The notes: a model not told the origin generated them from the letters alone. A stretch of 64,000 nt of DNA from Flaccisagitta enflata (GCA_965153355.1 OZ231126.1:68572001-68636000); one strand, 5' to 3'. Positions 1 to 10,374 are shown, counted from the stretch's first letter. A program made the numbers and translations.

Positions 1-97
1 AATAACAATTTAAATACCTTTTTTGTCCTCTGATAGTAGAAGTCTTCAATAGAGAATATGAAATCCCCGGAAGCAGAAAAAAAGAAGGAAAGAAAAA

Positions 98-290
98 ATG
101 AATTGGTATCGATCCCAAATGTATTTAGATTATCATGACCGGCGCAGTGAGGACAATCGTCGCGGAAGTACGTGTATTTTAAGTGTGTCTAAAGTAGTGT
201 GCCCATAGCGTGTAACTGAAGTATGTGTTTGGTTTAACCAATAATGTGATTGAACCATTTGTGTGGGACGTCGCCTCACGCGTTTGTGTG

Positions 291-372
<82 letters not shown>

Positions 373-1389
373 AACAGACAAAGAGAGGGAGAGACAGAGA
401 GAGAGAAACAGACAAAGAGAGAGAGAAACAGACAAAGAGACAGACAGACAAAGAAACAGACAGACAAAGAGACAGAGACAGAAAAGAAACTAAGAAAGCC
501 AACATGGCCAAATAGCCAAAGAGAGACAGACTGGCAGAGACAGAGAAAAGAAAGTCCACATGGTGTTTAGGCAAGGGTTGTTCTCGTGAAGTGTTTTACA
601 TTCGAAAGAAGAAACGCTGCACTAACAGAATGATCGTTTTTTAGTTTTTAAGTATTCTACATGACTCATGAGGCTCAGTCCGTCCGTCGGTCATGAAAGT
701 CGAATTCGCGCATTTATGATGCTGCAGTCGTGATTGTGTGTATGTGTGGACTGGGAGTTGTACGCCCCATCCCCCCCCCCGTCCATAACCATAATGTAAC
801 CCCGGGTGAGCGCCTCTATTCTTAGGTTTTGGAAGAGATACCTTTACAGCAACGGGGGCAAAATATTCGGAGGCCTTTTACAACGACGAAACATTTGGTA
901 AAGACGATGAAAGGAAAGAAAAGAAGGGGAAAAGAGAAGAGGCGCAAGAAGAAGCCGATGGCAAGTCGGCTCGATGGCACCGGCATATTAGAGACAGACA
1001 AGACAATCAGTGGAAAGCGCGTATGAAACGGTTTCACTCGCGACGGACCACGCGCAACAATCGCAATCGAAACACCATCGCCGCGGCAGACTCCAGATTG
1101 GCCGCACCTTTGTTGATGTGCAAGAAAGACAAGAAAATGATGAAATCGTTGGAGAGATTTCAGTCGAGGAAACGCAAAAGATGGAATGTCGGGGATCATT
1201 GTTGTTCGAATGATCACGAGAAACCCAAGCATCTCATTATCGCCGCTTTTATCATCGCCGTCATAGCGGGCACCATGTGTCTAGTTTCGGTCATGTAAGT
1301 CGTTCGTTCGCTCGCTCTGTCTGTCTGTCTGTCTTTGTATCTGTCTGTCTGTGTATCTGTCTCTCTGTCTCTCTCTGTCTCTCTCTGTC

Positions 1390-1468
<79 letters not shown>

Positions 1469-1924
1469 GCGCAAGGGTTGACAGGGACAATGAAGTGAGA
1501 GGCAACTTGCCAAAAGTGAAAAAACGCTCCAAAAAGGTCGAAAATGCCAACAGATGGACGAACGGACAGACCGACAAGGTGGAAAACTTCAAGTTATTCC
1601 CATGCATTAGTTGATTATGGCTTTATGCTTTCACCCGTCAATCCTCACGCGTCTTTTGTTTTTGTCACCTCCGGCTCCAGGGTCTGCAAGCATAACGTCA
1701 GTCTTCATTGGCCCGTAGAAATCGCGTGCGTAGTTTTCGCCATCATTGGATTTACGGTGCAATACATAAGAGGCTCTTGTCACGTCCTCATCGTCATTTG
1801 CGGCGTGATATCGTTGACCACGGCCGCAGTCGTCATCTTTTGGGTCATCATCGACATCATGGAATGTAACGAACTAACAAAAAAACAAAGGACAACAACC
1901 ATCGCCCCGCATCTAGAAATATAG
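98..1924 (+). CDS. Three-exon gene for a 260-aa three-helix membrane protein of unknown family
   Basis: I assemble three exons: 98-167, 826-1294 and 1681-1924. The junction phases agree: exon 1 ends GGA A before GTACGTG, exon 2 starts GT TTT after TATTCTTAG, exon 2 ends GTC AT before GTAAGTCG, and exon 3 starts G GTC after GGCTCCAG. The start ATG follows a run of A; the stop is TAG at 1922. The first ~150 residues are strongly charged (acidic/lysine, then arginine-rich) and should be cytoplasmic. Hydrophobic helices lie at about 159-180, 191-206 and 209-236. An NVS sequon (185-187) sits in the first loop, which would be external by the positive-inside rule. The tail is short and Thr-rich. I recognise no family. 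Introns 1 and 2 contain (GA)n and (TC)n tracts. The model is inferred from phase and splice sites; earlier non-coding exons are possible. Confidence 0.72.
292..370. repeat. (GA)n microsatellite in intron 1
   Basis: Near-perfect GA dinucleotides, then degenerate GACAGA repeats to about 545. It lies in intron 1 (168-825) of the three-helix protein gene. The ORFs here are repeat translations. Confidence 0.97.
1320..1464. repeat. (TCTG)n/(TC)n microsatellite in intron 2
   Basis: TCTG repeats begin about 20 bp after the donor at 1295 and become pure TC from about 1399. They occupy the first half of the 386-bp intron. Confidence 0.97.
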
Positions 1925-2835
1925 TCAAGGTTAATATGGTTTATGGGCTGGGTATACATGATTTTTTTTTGTGTCGTCAGTCCGTCCATCTGTTTCCAGA
2001 GTTGACGCCAGTGAGAGCTCCCGAGCTTATTACACTTTTTTTTTATAAGCACCTCGTTTATAAGCACGCCCAGCCTCAGATATTATGAAAATTTAAGCAC
2101 ATTGCTAAGCACACTCCAGGCTGAGATATACAATTTGAAAAAAGATTCAAAGTTAATTTCCAAAAATATGCAAATTTTTAGACATTTTTGGTTGGAATTT
2201 CACAAAAACCTACGGAAACTTTGATAGAAATTGAAATTATCTGTGATATCAATCTGTCAGTACATTCAAGATTTTGATACTCAAAGAAATAATTAAATTT
2301 CTAATAATATTTAAGAATATTAATGCTTAGATACTGTTGTTATTGTTGCTTAGATGTTATTTTGCTTAGATACTGTTGTAAGAAGTTATTGCTTTGACAA
2401 GGACCACCAAAAAAGAATAGTATATTATGATACTAAATAACACTAAAAATCAAGATACTGATCTCATCCCATAGTTTACATGAAAGTAGGACAATGTCAG
2501 TGAAAGATACTGTATATCTTTTATATAAAATACATTTATTACTGTATTTTATACTATATTTTACTCTTTACCATACAATACTCTATACAATACTGTATGC
2601 TATACTCTACTGTGTACTTTGTTTTTACTGAATAGGATAATTACTAACCAAAAAATGATAAGCACGCATTTAAGCACATGTCAGCCATGAAAGTGAGATT
2701 TTGCTAAGCACGCTCAGCCTCAGCCAGCTTGTAAAAAAATTGTATTGTAGAGCGGAACCAAACAATAACCGATGCAAAGGGACCAACAAGTTGTTTCCAC
2801 TGCACTGCTTTAGACACTTACGACAACTTGAAAAG
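1925..2835. other. AT-rich intergenic DNA with a direct repeat
   Basis: I see no gene here. A phrase beginning AAGCACGC and ending CAGCCTCAG occurs at about 2059 and again at about 2706 in the same orientation, bracketing roughly 650 bp of AT-rich DNA. This could be an unrecognised element or a duplicated flank. Confidence 0.4.
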
Positions 2836-2965
2836 GCCGGATACACGGCTACCCTAGTCGCGTGCGGGTGGGTAGGAGCAGTACTGGAGAAGGTCACTAG
2901 GGCATCTGCGCATAAGCTTAAAAAGCTCAAAAACGCTAAAAAAGTTACAGGTCGCCCAAGGGCAA
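2836..2965 (+). mobile_element. Family A element, 3'-truncated
   Basis: It starts with the GGCCGGATACACGGCTACC left end and the AGTCGCGTGCGGGTGGG subterminal motif. Before any right-end hairpin it switches into family B sequence. Confidence 0.7.
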
Positions 2966-3304
2966 TATGTGGTCAGCGATACACGTTGCCCTGCTTTGAA
3001 TGATTGTGAGTTGGAGTGAGGGGAAGCAGGGCAGCGGCCCCGAAGGGGATGAAGTCCTGTAGAACACAGGGAGACTTTTGTTCGTCCTGGATGAGATGTG
3101 ATAGAGGGTTGACTGAAGGCCTTCAAGAGCCTAAACTGAGGTCTAAGGAGGCCGATGTAAGTCCTGAGAATGCAATTGGAAGCTTGAGAGGGCTGACTTG
3201 AGGCCTGAGAGAGCTAGATTAAGGCTTGAAAGGTCAGAGGATTGATTTGAAGACTGAGATCAATAAATTGATGATTTGAGGCCTGGGAGACCTAATTTGA
3301 CTGC

Positions 3305-4035
3305 AGGGATGTATGATCTTTGATTACACGCTTTTTATTTTATAAGAACATGGATTTTTAAAGTCAGCCTCAACATTGTTATTTTCAGCCTCTTTTTGAG
3401 GCTCAAGTGTTCTTAACATGTTCTTATTTTTAAATTAGATAATCTTTTTAATTATATATTTATATTAGTATAAAAGTTCGTTCTTTAAGCAATTGTAGAA
3501 AAAAAAAATTTTTAATAAATTAAAAAGAAATGTAAGATTAATATTTAATAAATATGAATTATCATATTAGAAAGCATTATCAAAAAATCCATCATTCAGG
3601 GTTTTTTATTTAATTTTACTTCTTTTTTGAAAACTTATATTCTTATCTTAAAATCTGAGGCTCAGCATGTTCTTAAGATGTTCTTATTTTTTGGGCAAAT
3701 CTGAGGCTGATGTTCTTATAAAGAGTGTTCTTATAAAAAGAAAAGCGTGTAGTTTCCCCCCCCTGCCTTTGACTTTCTTCCCCGATATGCGTCGCGTCGG
3801 GTTACAAAATCTATGTTTTTCTTCCCCATTTAGCAATAAAACAGTATTTTTAAGGTTTAAATAATGTTAAATTGTGTTTTACTAATCATTTTTTATGATT
3901 TGGTACTGCCAAAAGTTTCATTTTCCCCAAATTTTCTTTTTTCTTTTCTTTCCCCCTTTAATTTTTCCCCCATCTCCAAACCCTTTGATTATTTCCCCCC
4001 CCCCCACCGGGGGGGGGGGGAATGTAGAACAATAT
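3305..4035. mobile_element. Family I element (TATATAGTTG type), split by element E
   Basis: Pieces at about 3305-3326 and 3750-4035 rejoin into one copy similar to those at 32.4 and 59.1 kb. Diagnostic phrases are CTTTGATTTTCTTCCCC, a poly-C/poly-G block at about 3995-4020, and a TATACAGGCCTG end. Confidence 0.55.
3327..3749. mobile_element. Family E inverted-repeat element, TA-flanked
   Basis: The left end CACGCTTTTTATTTTATAAG is mirrored at the right end as CTTATAAAAAGAAAAGCGTG. TA dinucleotides flank both ends (3325-3326 and 3750-3751), as for Tc1/mariner-type target duplications. The 423 bp are AT-rich and non-coding, so it is non-autonomous. Confidence 0.72.
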
Positions 4036-4392
4036 ACAGGCCTGAATTTGAGATCAATAAATTGTTGATTTGAGGCCTGAGAGACCTAAATTGATGCCTG
4101 AGAGGCATGGTTCGAGGCCTGAGAATTTGGATATGAGGCCTGAGAGGCCTTATTTGAGGCTTGAGAGGCCAGGTTTGAGGCCTGAGAGGTTGGATTTGAG
4201 GCCTGAGAGGCCAGATTTGAGGCTTGAGAGGCTGGATTAGGGGCCTGAGAGGCCATATTTGAGGCATGAGAGGCCAGATTTGTGGCCTTAGAGGCCAGAT
4301 ATTAGGCCTGACAAGGGGAGGGGGGGCAAACGGACGAAGGAACGAAAATCCCCGTGTTCTACAGGACTTCGTTCCCTTCGGGGCCGCAGCCC

Positions 4393-4466
4393 AATAAGGG
4401 GACCAACCGACCGACCGACGGACCGACAGAGCGGAGTGTAGAGTCGCGTAGGACGCGACTAAAAAA
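4393..4466 (+). mobile_element. Family A right-end fragment
   Basis: GACCGACGGACC repeats are followed by AGAGTCGCGTAGGACGCGACT and an A run. The left half is missing. Confidence 0.7.
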
Positions 4467-4647
4467 AACGACATCGAAAAAAATCATGTTTTGATTTTAT
4501 TTCAGAATTTTGAAAGATAAATTTCGTAGAAATACATCAGAGGAAACAGAAACACACTAATGTCCCAATTACAATTTAGCTCTACGGCCAATACTTACAT
4601 TCCAAACTATTCTCCCTTTTCATCTTCGTTCGAATCTTCGCTTGCAG

Positions 4648-4702
4648 GGAACCAATCAATAACAATTTCAAGAAGAATAAGACAAGGGGAATAACGACAA
4701 CG

Positions 4703-4757
<55 letters not shown>

Positions 4758-4966
4758 TTACAAAAATTACAACTACAAAAAAAAAAACAACAACGAAAAT
4801 GTCGAAAAAAAGAACAATTCAAACATCGCCGACAATCTCGTCTCCAAAAACTGCTAGTATAATGATTAGGCATAAATTAAAAAACAAATTTTCAAACATC
4901 AACCGAAAATCAACTGGAATATTAGGAGAAAAAAAATTACCTAGGATTCAAATTGGAATTGAATGA
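4648..4966 (+). CDS. Orphan last exon, Thr/Lys/Asn-rich C-terminus
   Basis: After the acceptor CTTCGCTTGCAG the frame G|GAA CCA ATC stays open for 105 codons to TGA at 4964. It passes through an (ACA)n stretch read as polythreonine and continues as a complex basic segment (KMSKKRTIQT..., RHKLKNKFSN..., LPRIQIGIE). An AATAAA lies 156 bp beyond the stop. No helix or known domain is visible. The incoming phase would fit the donor at 1295 as an alternative last exon of the upstream gene, but nothing else supports that. It may instead belong to a gene whose other exons I could not find. Confidence 0.4.
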
Positions 4967-5121
4967 AATCGAATACAATCAAGCTCGTTTTGGACGCGTA
5001 AAAGCGATTACAGAAACGTTGCGCTGCCGGGACGCGACCATAGACTCGCCGCTTCCGGGACCGGGATTGTGATTTGCTCCCATTAGGCACATTCAATTCA
5101 AACGCTATCTTGAGTATTTTA

Positions 5122-5127
5122 AATAAA
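5122..5127 (+). promoter_or_regulatory. Candidate poly(A) signal AATAAA
   Basis: AATAAA lies downstream of the stop of the Thr-rich last exon; its position is typical for a 3' UTR of about 170 nt. Confidence 0.4.
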
Positions 5128-5285
5128 ACCTAAGGCAAAGTATCGTGTCTTTTTCCATGCGTCCAGGCAAGTGTTAAACTGCATTTAAAGATATGTAATG
5201 ACTAGGTAAGTTGGGCAAGTATGTTAAAAAAAAGCAAAACGGAAAAAAGGCGGGCTGAGATAAACATTAACCGACGGATTTGCGT

Positions 5286-5783
5286 GCTTCGCATAGCAAA
5301 AAATTTGATTTTCTTCTCGTCCCGTGAAAAAAATCATGAACATGACCGTTTTCCTTTTCTCAAAATTCCTTCGTCTTCCGTTTTTGTTTTGGCCCTAAAG
5401 TTTACTCAGATTTCCCCGAATTCAGCAAAATCCTATGTAGTCTTGTTACAAAAGGAACAATTGTTAGTTTTAAAAAATCATGATTTTTGTTAAAATAGAT
5501 TAAAATATCTGAGTATAAGTTACGTAAAAGCTTGTGAAAAAGCAAATTAACAATTCTATAAAGAGTTAAAATTTACAAAAGTTATTTAAAAGAAGATCAG
5601 CATACTTTTTCATCCCACTGCAATATACAAATTAGGCTCTCAAAAACAATTTTCTAAAAAACGGAAGATGAACGATTTTTGAGAAAAGAAAAATGGTAAG
5701 GGTCCTAAAATTAGCCACTCCACATAAGGTAAAGAGGATGAAAAGAAATAAGCAACTTTTGCTATGTGAAGCACCCAACCGAC
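5286..5783. mobile_element. Family D inverted-repeat element, copy 1
   Basis: The ends TGCTTCGCATAGCAAAA and CAACTTTTGCTATGTGAAGC are inverted repeats. The ~500-bp body matches the copy at 8.9-9.4 kb. AACCGACGGAT lies on both sides. That may be an 11-bp target duplication, but the site is inside a family A GACCGACGG repeat, so it may be pre-existing. Confidence 0.7.
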
Positions 5784-6400
5784 GGATGTACCAACCGACC
5801 GGCCAATCAACATAGCAGCTGATAGAGTCGCACAGCTTGCACACGACCAATAAAAAGGCCATGGAGGCAGATGTAAAGAAAAGCCATTTGAGGCTTAAGC
5901 GAAAATCAGCGCATCTTAACGCGGAAATTAACAATGATTGAACCACTCCATGATTTGCTGAAGAGGCTACCTAGATACAGTCAAGCGATGGAAAAACTGA
6001 TACAGTGGAAACGGTCGTAAACAGATTGTGACTATTCAGGGGAGGGGCTGGCCCGGATCAACCATGCCCGAGGCCCGAGGCTACTGTTGCCGCGAGGCCC
6101 CTGAAAAAGACTAATATAGTTTTAACAAGGCCTATACTGATATAGTTTTAACAAGGCCTATATGGCCAATAAGTAGTCATTTGAGGGTGGGCAGGGGCAG
6201 TGATGTAGGTGGGCAGGGCAGTATGTGAGTGGGCTGGGGCTATATTGTGGCAGGGCAGGGGCAGTAATACTCAGAAATTGCTTTTCCAGCCAAATTCACA
6301 TTATCTAAAGTTTTGGGTTACAGACAGACAGACAGACAGACAGACCAGTTATGGGACACTCTCTCATAGAGTCGCATAGCAAGTGACTAAAAAACTATGA
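5784..6400. other. Family A fragments and degenerate repeats
   Basis: A degraded family A right end (5784-5850) and another (6320-6395, with GACA repeats and CATAGAGTCGCATAGCAAGTGACT) flank a 24-bp duplicated phrase (6115-6165) and a GGGCAGGGGCAGT-like tandem stretch (6185-6265). I see no gene. Confidence 0.5.
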
Positions 6401-6670
6401 AAGCAGTGACTATTTGAAAGATATTCAATCAAATCTTCAAGACAAGACCAAGGAGGAAATCCTAATTCTATTGGTTTAAAAAGAACTTCTTAACAAAGTT
6501 TATATCCCTCTTTCATCCATAATAAAATAGCATTTTTTGAGATCCAAAAAAAAATCATGAAAAAAATTTTTTTTTTGCTCAATCAGTTTGTTAAAAAAAC
6601 TGTTGTTAAAAAAAAACACAGTGATAACTGAAATTACTTTTTCCAGCAATAAAGTTTTTGCATGTTTATA

Positions 6671-7280
6671 CTACCTAGGAAATAATTATAGCACCAACCG
6701 AGGGATAGTTCAATTTTTCATCCTAATATCACATAAAACATTCCGCCGATAGTATTTGTATTTCATATAACCTTTTTCTTAACTGAATTATGCAATTTCA
6801 TCACTGGGAGGCAATTTGTAAACCATTATTTACTTATAATCATACTGTTATTCCACTGCTTTTGATGGACAATTGTAGAGTGATTATTTTAAAGATATGT
6901 TTGTACTTTTTTGCTTGTCATTTCTAAACGGATAAAGCTACAGCAACCAGATTGCGCTCATCTTGTAGATTTTTCGACATAAATTAATTTGCTTTTTTTT
7001 AAAAACTCTCTAGCATTTCTGGAAGCCAAGATAATCTAATTTGAAGTTGTCTCTAATTTACCCTCATTCTTACTTGATCAATTATTTTGCAAATTCCAAA
7101 ATGACTGTTTTTACTCTTTTTGTTGTCATTTTTTAACAAAAAAAGGTACAGATACCAGATTGCACTCATCTTGAAGATTTTTCGATGTAGATTAATTTCT
7201 TTTTTTTAAAAAGTATCTAGCTTTTCTTGAAGCGGAGATATTTTAAGTTGAAGTTGGTGCTATATTTATTTCCTAGGTAG
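6671..7280. mobile_element. Family J inverted-repeat element, TA-flanked (610 bp)
   Basis: The 28-bp ends begin CTACCTAGGAAATAA and are inverted with one mismatch. TA flanks both ends (6669-6670 and 7281-7282). Inside are two diverged direct copies (about 6900-7000 and 7110-7210) of a phrase containing CAGATTGC and CTCATCTTG. No coding capacity; probably a Tc1/mariner-type MITE. Confidence 0.78.
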
Positions 7281-7396
7281 TATCTAAATCAATAAATTTA
7301 CAGGCCAACTAGGGATGTTGAAGTGGTCAATTTTCCTGCTGCTTCCACTGCTTCTGCTTTCACTTCCACTTCTATTTTGTAATGCAAATACAAGTA

Positions 7397-7730
7397 CCAT
7401 ATTTTTTCTAATTAGTGCCCGGGCGCTTTTGAAATTGACATATGACTTTGCTTCTTAACCCTCCAATTAGCGCCCCCTTTGTATTGTAGATGAACTATCA
7501 TTCAGTCTATCTTTTTCGTGAAAGGCTATCAAATGTCAAATTTGACTCAAAATGGAGCTGTTTATTGAATGTAACTATTTGAAGTTATGAAAAATAGTTC
7601 ATTGTGTTATTCTATGTCATCATTTCACTCAATGTTTCTGTCCAAACCTTTTCTGAAAAGTATAACACTAAGAAAAAAAGAGGGAGGGGGCGTTAAATGG
7701 AGGGGGGGGCGTTAAATGGAAAAAATATGG
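7397..7730. mobile_element. Family G inverted-repeat element, TA-flanked, copy 1
   Basis: The ends CCATATTTTTTC and GAAAAAATATGG are mirrored and flanked by TA. GCGCCC/GGGGGCG blocks lie just inside. A second near-complete copy is at 35790-36122. Confidence 0.8.
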
Positions 7731-7840
7731 TAGCTATCCCACCCACCAAAACAGAAGTGGTTAATTACTAATTCAAACTACAGTCTGACACCACTAAAAA
7801 CCAATGAATCTTTTCTTTATGAGCTGTTTCAAAAAAACTA

Positions 7841-8322
7841 CAGTGGAACCTCAGTTTAAGGGATTTCTAAGGACTGACTATTTTTGTCTCTTAAATCCGA
7901 AATTCCTTAAATTGAATGTATGTTCTACTAAGGATTTTTATATTAGTTACTACCAAATTCATAGTGTACCCATATCCTTTTGCTTTAAGTATGTTAAACA
8001 ATAATGATTGATTGAATTCACGGCAGGATATTCATGGCACAGGAAATATTTCATTTTTTTTTCGAACAAATTTTTTCTTAAAAATTATCTCAAAATACCA
8101 TTTTTTTTGTCAAAACTCATCAAATTTGCCTAAAATTTCCCCTGACATAAGGGATATTTTCAAAAACGTGTCTCTTAAATCCGTATATCCCTAAAATAGA
8201 GGTTCCTTAAATAGAGGTTTTTTAATATTGGAAAAGCCTGAAAAATATTAGGACCAGACAATGTTGTCTCTTAAATGCGGATATCCCTTAAATAGAGGTG
8301 CCACTAAGTTGGGATTCCACGG
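7841..8322. mobile_element. Family H (pogo/Tc1-like) MITE, copy 1
   Basis: It runs from CAGTGGAACCTCAGTTTAAG to a mirrored GGGATTCCACGG and is flanked by TA. Internal phrases such as GTCTCTTAAATCCG are repeated in inverted orientation. CAGTGGAACC termini are typical of pogo/Tc1-class elements. No transposase is present. Confidence 0.75.
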
Positions 8323-8449
8323 TATGTGCCATTTTATGGGGGTATGGTAACTAATTTGTCTAACCTATTTCTTTTAATATTCCTTATTGCAGATCTTCCG
8401 CTTTTATTTCTTTCATCAGCTTATATTCATAACCTAATGATGAGAGAGT

Positions 8450-8492
8450 TTTTCTTCTTCTTCTTCTTCTTCTTCTTCTTCTTCTTCTTCTC

Positions 8493-8524
<32 letters not shown>

Positions 8525-8530
8525 TCTTTT
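8450..8530. repeat. (TTC)n tract
   Basis: TTC trinucleotides passing into a T/C-rich stretch to about 8565. The polyphenylalanine ORF here is an artefact. Confidence 0.95.
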
Positions 8531-8659
8531 TTTTTTCTCCTCTTTTTTTTCTCCCTTTTTCCCCTCAAAGCGCGAGGCCCCCTGAAGCGCGAGGCCTAAG
8601 GCTAAGCCTTTTTAGCCTATTGGTTGATCCAGGCCAGGGGAGGGGGGAGCAGCAAAAAA

Positions 8660-8842
8660 CAAGGCCGTATACACGGCTACCGAAGTCGCGTGCGGGTGGG
8701 CAGGGGCAGTGTTAGAAAAGGCTATTTGTGCAATTGGGTAGGAGCAGTAAAGCAAAAACCGCTCATAAACGGCGAAAAAAGCCAACGCGGACCGACCGAC
8801 CGACATAGCAGGTCATAGAGTCGCATAGCACGCGACTAAAAA
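8660..8842 (+). mobile_element. Family A element
   Basis: Left end CAAGGCCGTATACACGG, subterminal AGTCGCGTGCGGGTGGG, GACCGACC repeats, right end AGAGTCGCATAGCACGCGACT then AAAAA. A full-length short copy of about 180 bp. Confidence 0.85.
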
Positions 8843-8918
8843 TTGTATCGGACCATCCGATAGATCGATCAATCAGCTGACTTACACTAAATCGTGTAGT
8901 CACTCACATGCGACAATT

Positions 8919-9433
8919 GGGTGCTTCACATAGCAAAAGTAGGGAGTATCCCTTAACCCTACTTAGGTAATGTGGAGGAGCAAAAATCATGAAAATGACC
9001 ATTTTCCTTTTTTCAAAATTCCTTCATCTTCCGTTTTTGTTTTGGCCTGAAAGTTTCCACTGATTTCCCAGAATTCAGCAAAATCCTGTGTAGTTTTGTT
9101 ACAAAAAGGACAATTATTTGTTTTAAAAAATCATGATATATGTAAAAATAAACTAAAATATCAGAACATAAGTTATGAAATAGCAAATGAAAAGGCAGAA
9201 TTGCAATTCTATGAAGAGTAGAAAATTATGAAAGCTGATTCAAACAATGTCAGCATATTGTTTTATCCCACAACATTATGCAAATTAGGTCCTCAGAAGC
9301 AATTTTCTAAAAAACAAAAGATGAACGAATTTTGATAAAACAAAAATGGTAAGGGTCCTAAAATTGGTCACTCCATATTAGGTAAAGAGGGCGAAAAGAA
9401 ATAACCAACTTTTGCTATGCGAAGCACGCAAAT
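8919..9433. mobile_element. Family D element, copy 2
   Basis: Begins GGGTGCTTCACATAGCAAAA and ends with the mirrored TTTTGCTATGCGAAGCACGC. The flanks ATGCGACAA and ATGCAACAA differ by one base and could be a 9-bp target duplication. The body is collinear with copy 1. Confidence 0.75.
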
Positions 9434-9478
9434 GCAACAAGAACCACAGCTAAGTGTGGTGTTTCTGTTGTTTATCTT

Positions 9479-9484
9479 TTTATT
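9479..9484 (-). promoter_or_regulatory. Poly(A) signal for the SLC22-like gene
   Basis: AATAAA on the minus strand, 116 bp beyond the stop of the SLC22-like last exon. Confidence 0.5.
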
Positions 9485-9599
9485 GAATTTTTTAGAAATG
9501 TTTTTACAAAGGAAATGATGAGAACGCACTTTAAATGGGCCTTGTTGTTTTGGCCATGTTGTTTAAATCAGAAATATGAGAAAAAGAAATAATGAGTCA

Positions 9600-9724
9600 C
9601 TAGTATTTCATTTTCCAAATGGGCCCCGTTGATTTGGCCATGACGTCTAAATCTTCCATGGTTTCAGTAAGAGGACTGTTCTTAGACTCTGGCAACAAGT
9701 AGGTCGTCAAACCAGCGAAAATAA
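9600..9724 (-). CDS. Last exon of an SLC22-like organic ion transporter
   Basis: After a strong minus-strand acceptor (a T run then CAG) 40 codons lead to TAG. They encode the end of a hydrophobic helix (IFAGLTTYLL), then PESKNSPLTETMEDLD and a short tail ending KMKY. Animal SLC22 (OCT/OAT/OCTN) transporters end with the last helix followed by LLPET-x-x-x-PLPETIED-like sequence; the PE/S, P-L-x-E-T and E-D positions are preserved. The family moves organic cations, anions or carnitine across the plasma membrane; the substrate cannot be told from this tail. Earlier exons should lie above 9730 and were not found. A family A element starts only about 30 bp into the intron. The 3' UTR holds a decayed second copy of the exon's end. 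The family call is from memory of the motif. Confidence 0.6.
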
Positions 9725-9753
9725 CTGAAAAAAACAATAAAATTATTTTGTCG

Positions 9754-9943
9754 TTTTTAGTTGCGGACACGCAACTCTATAAGAGGCTTTGTCCGTCCGT
9801 CCATTGGTCCGTCCGTTGGTCCAACCGTCAGCACGACTCGAAAAGTGGGAAAAAGCGTTTTAGAACATCTTTAATGGCGGACAGTTGCATTTCCGCCCCT
9901 GCCCACCCGTCCGCAACTGGTGGCCGTGTATCCGGCCTTTTTT
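9754..9943 (-). mobile_element. Family A element, AGTTGCGGAC subfamily
   Basis: On the minus strand it has ...CGTCCGCAACT at one end and GCGGACACGCAACT hairpin DNA at the other. The hairpin reads AGTTGCGGACACGCAACT and the inner motif AGTTGCGGACGGGTGGG, so both ends carry the same variant word. Confidence 0.85.
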
Positions 9944-10239
9944 ATGTCCTTTAGCTCACAAGACCGTGTATAACTGTACATGGACCCCCAGCCGCAGACC
10001 GGGGCGGACGGGCAGTGAAGCAGAAACCGCTCACATTTTGAAAAAAAGTTAATGATGGACCGATCAACTGACTGACAGAGCAAGTTCTAGAGTGCTCTCA
10101 TGGGCGCGCGCGCGAGCATAAATTTTGCTCTTTGACCAGCGGTCTCCATGAACGAGATTCTGCAGCACACAGTCCGTCTGTCTGATCGCCAATTCTTCTC
10201 ATTTCCTGGTCTTGAGACCCAAAAATTAGATTCGTTATC

Positions 10240-10347
10240 GACAAGGCCGGATACACGGCTACCCCAGTAAAAAGGAAACCGACCGACGGACCGATCGACG
10301 AGCCGACTAAGGGGGATGTAGAGTCACGTAGCACGGGACTAAAAACA
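10240..10347 (+). mobile_element. Family A element, internally deleted
   Basis: Left end CAAGGCCGGATACACGGCTACCC joins almost directly to the GACCGACGGACC repeats and the right end CACGTAGCACGGGACT. Confidence 0.7.
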
Positions 10348-10374
10348 AGAGAGCAGATTTACTTCTTACTAGGG

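Larger units (their letters stand above)
2966..4392. mobile_element. Family B element split by nested insertions
   Basis: The left end (GGTCAGCG, then GGGCAGCGGCCCCGAAGG, then AAGTCCTGTAGAACACAGGG) at 2966-3082 is mirrored at 4340-4392 (CCCCGTGTTCTACAGGACTT, then CCTTCGGGGCCGCAGCCC). Between them are about 21-bp GAGGCCTGAGAGGCC minisatellite arrays at both sides (about 3110-3300 and 4040-4312). Element I lies in the middle, itself split by element E. Confidence 0.7.
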
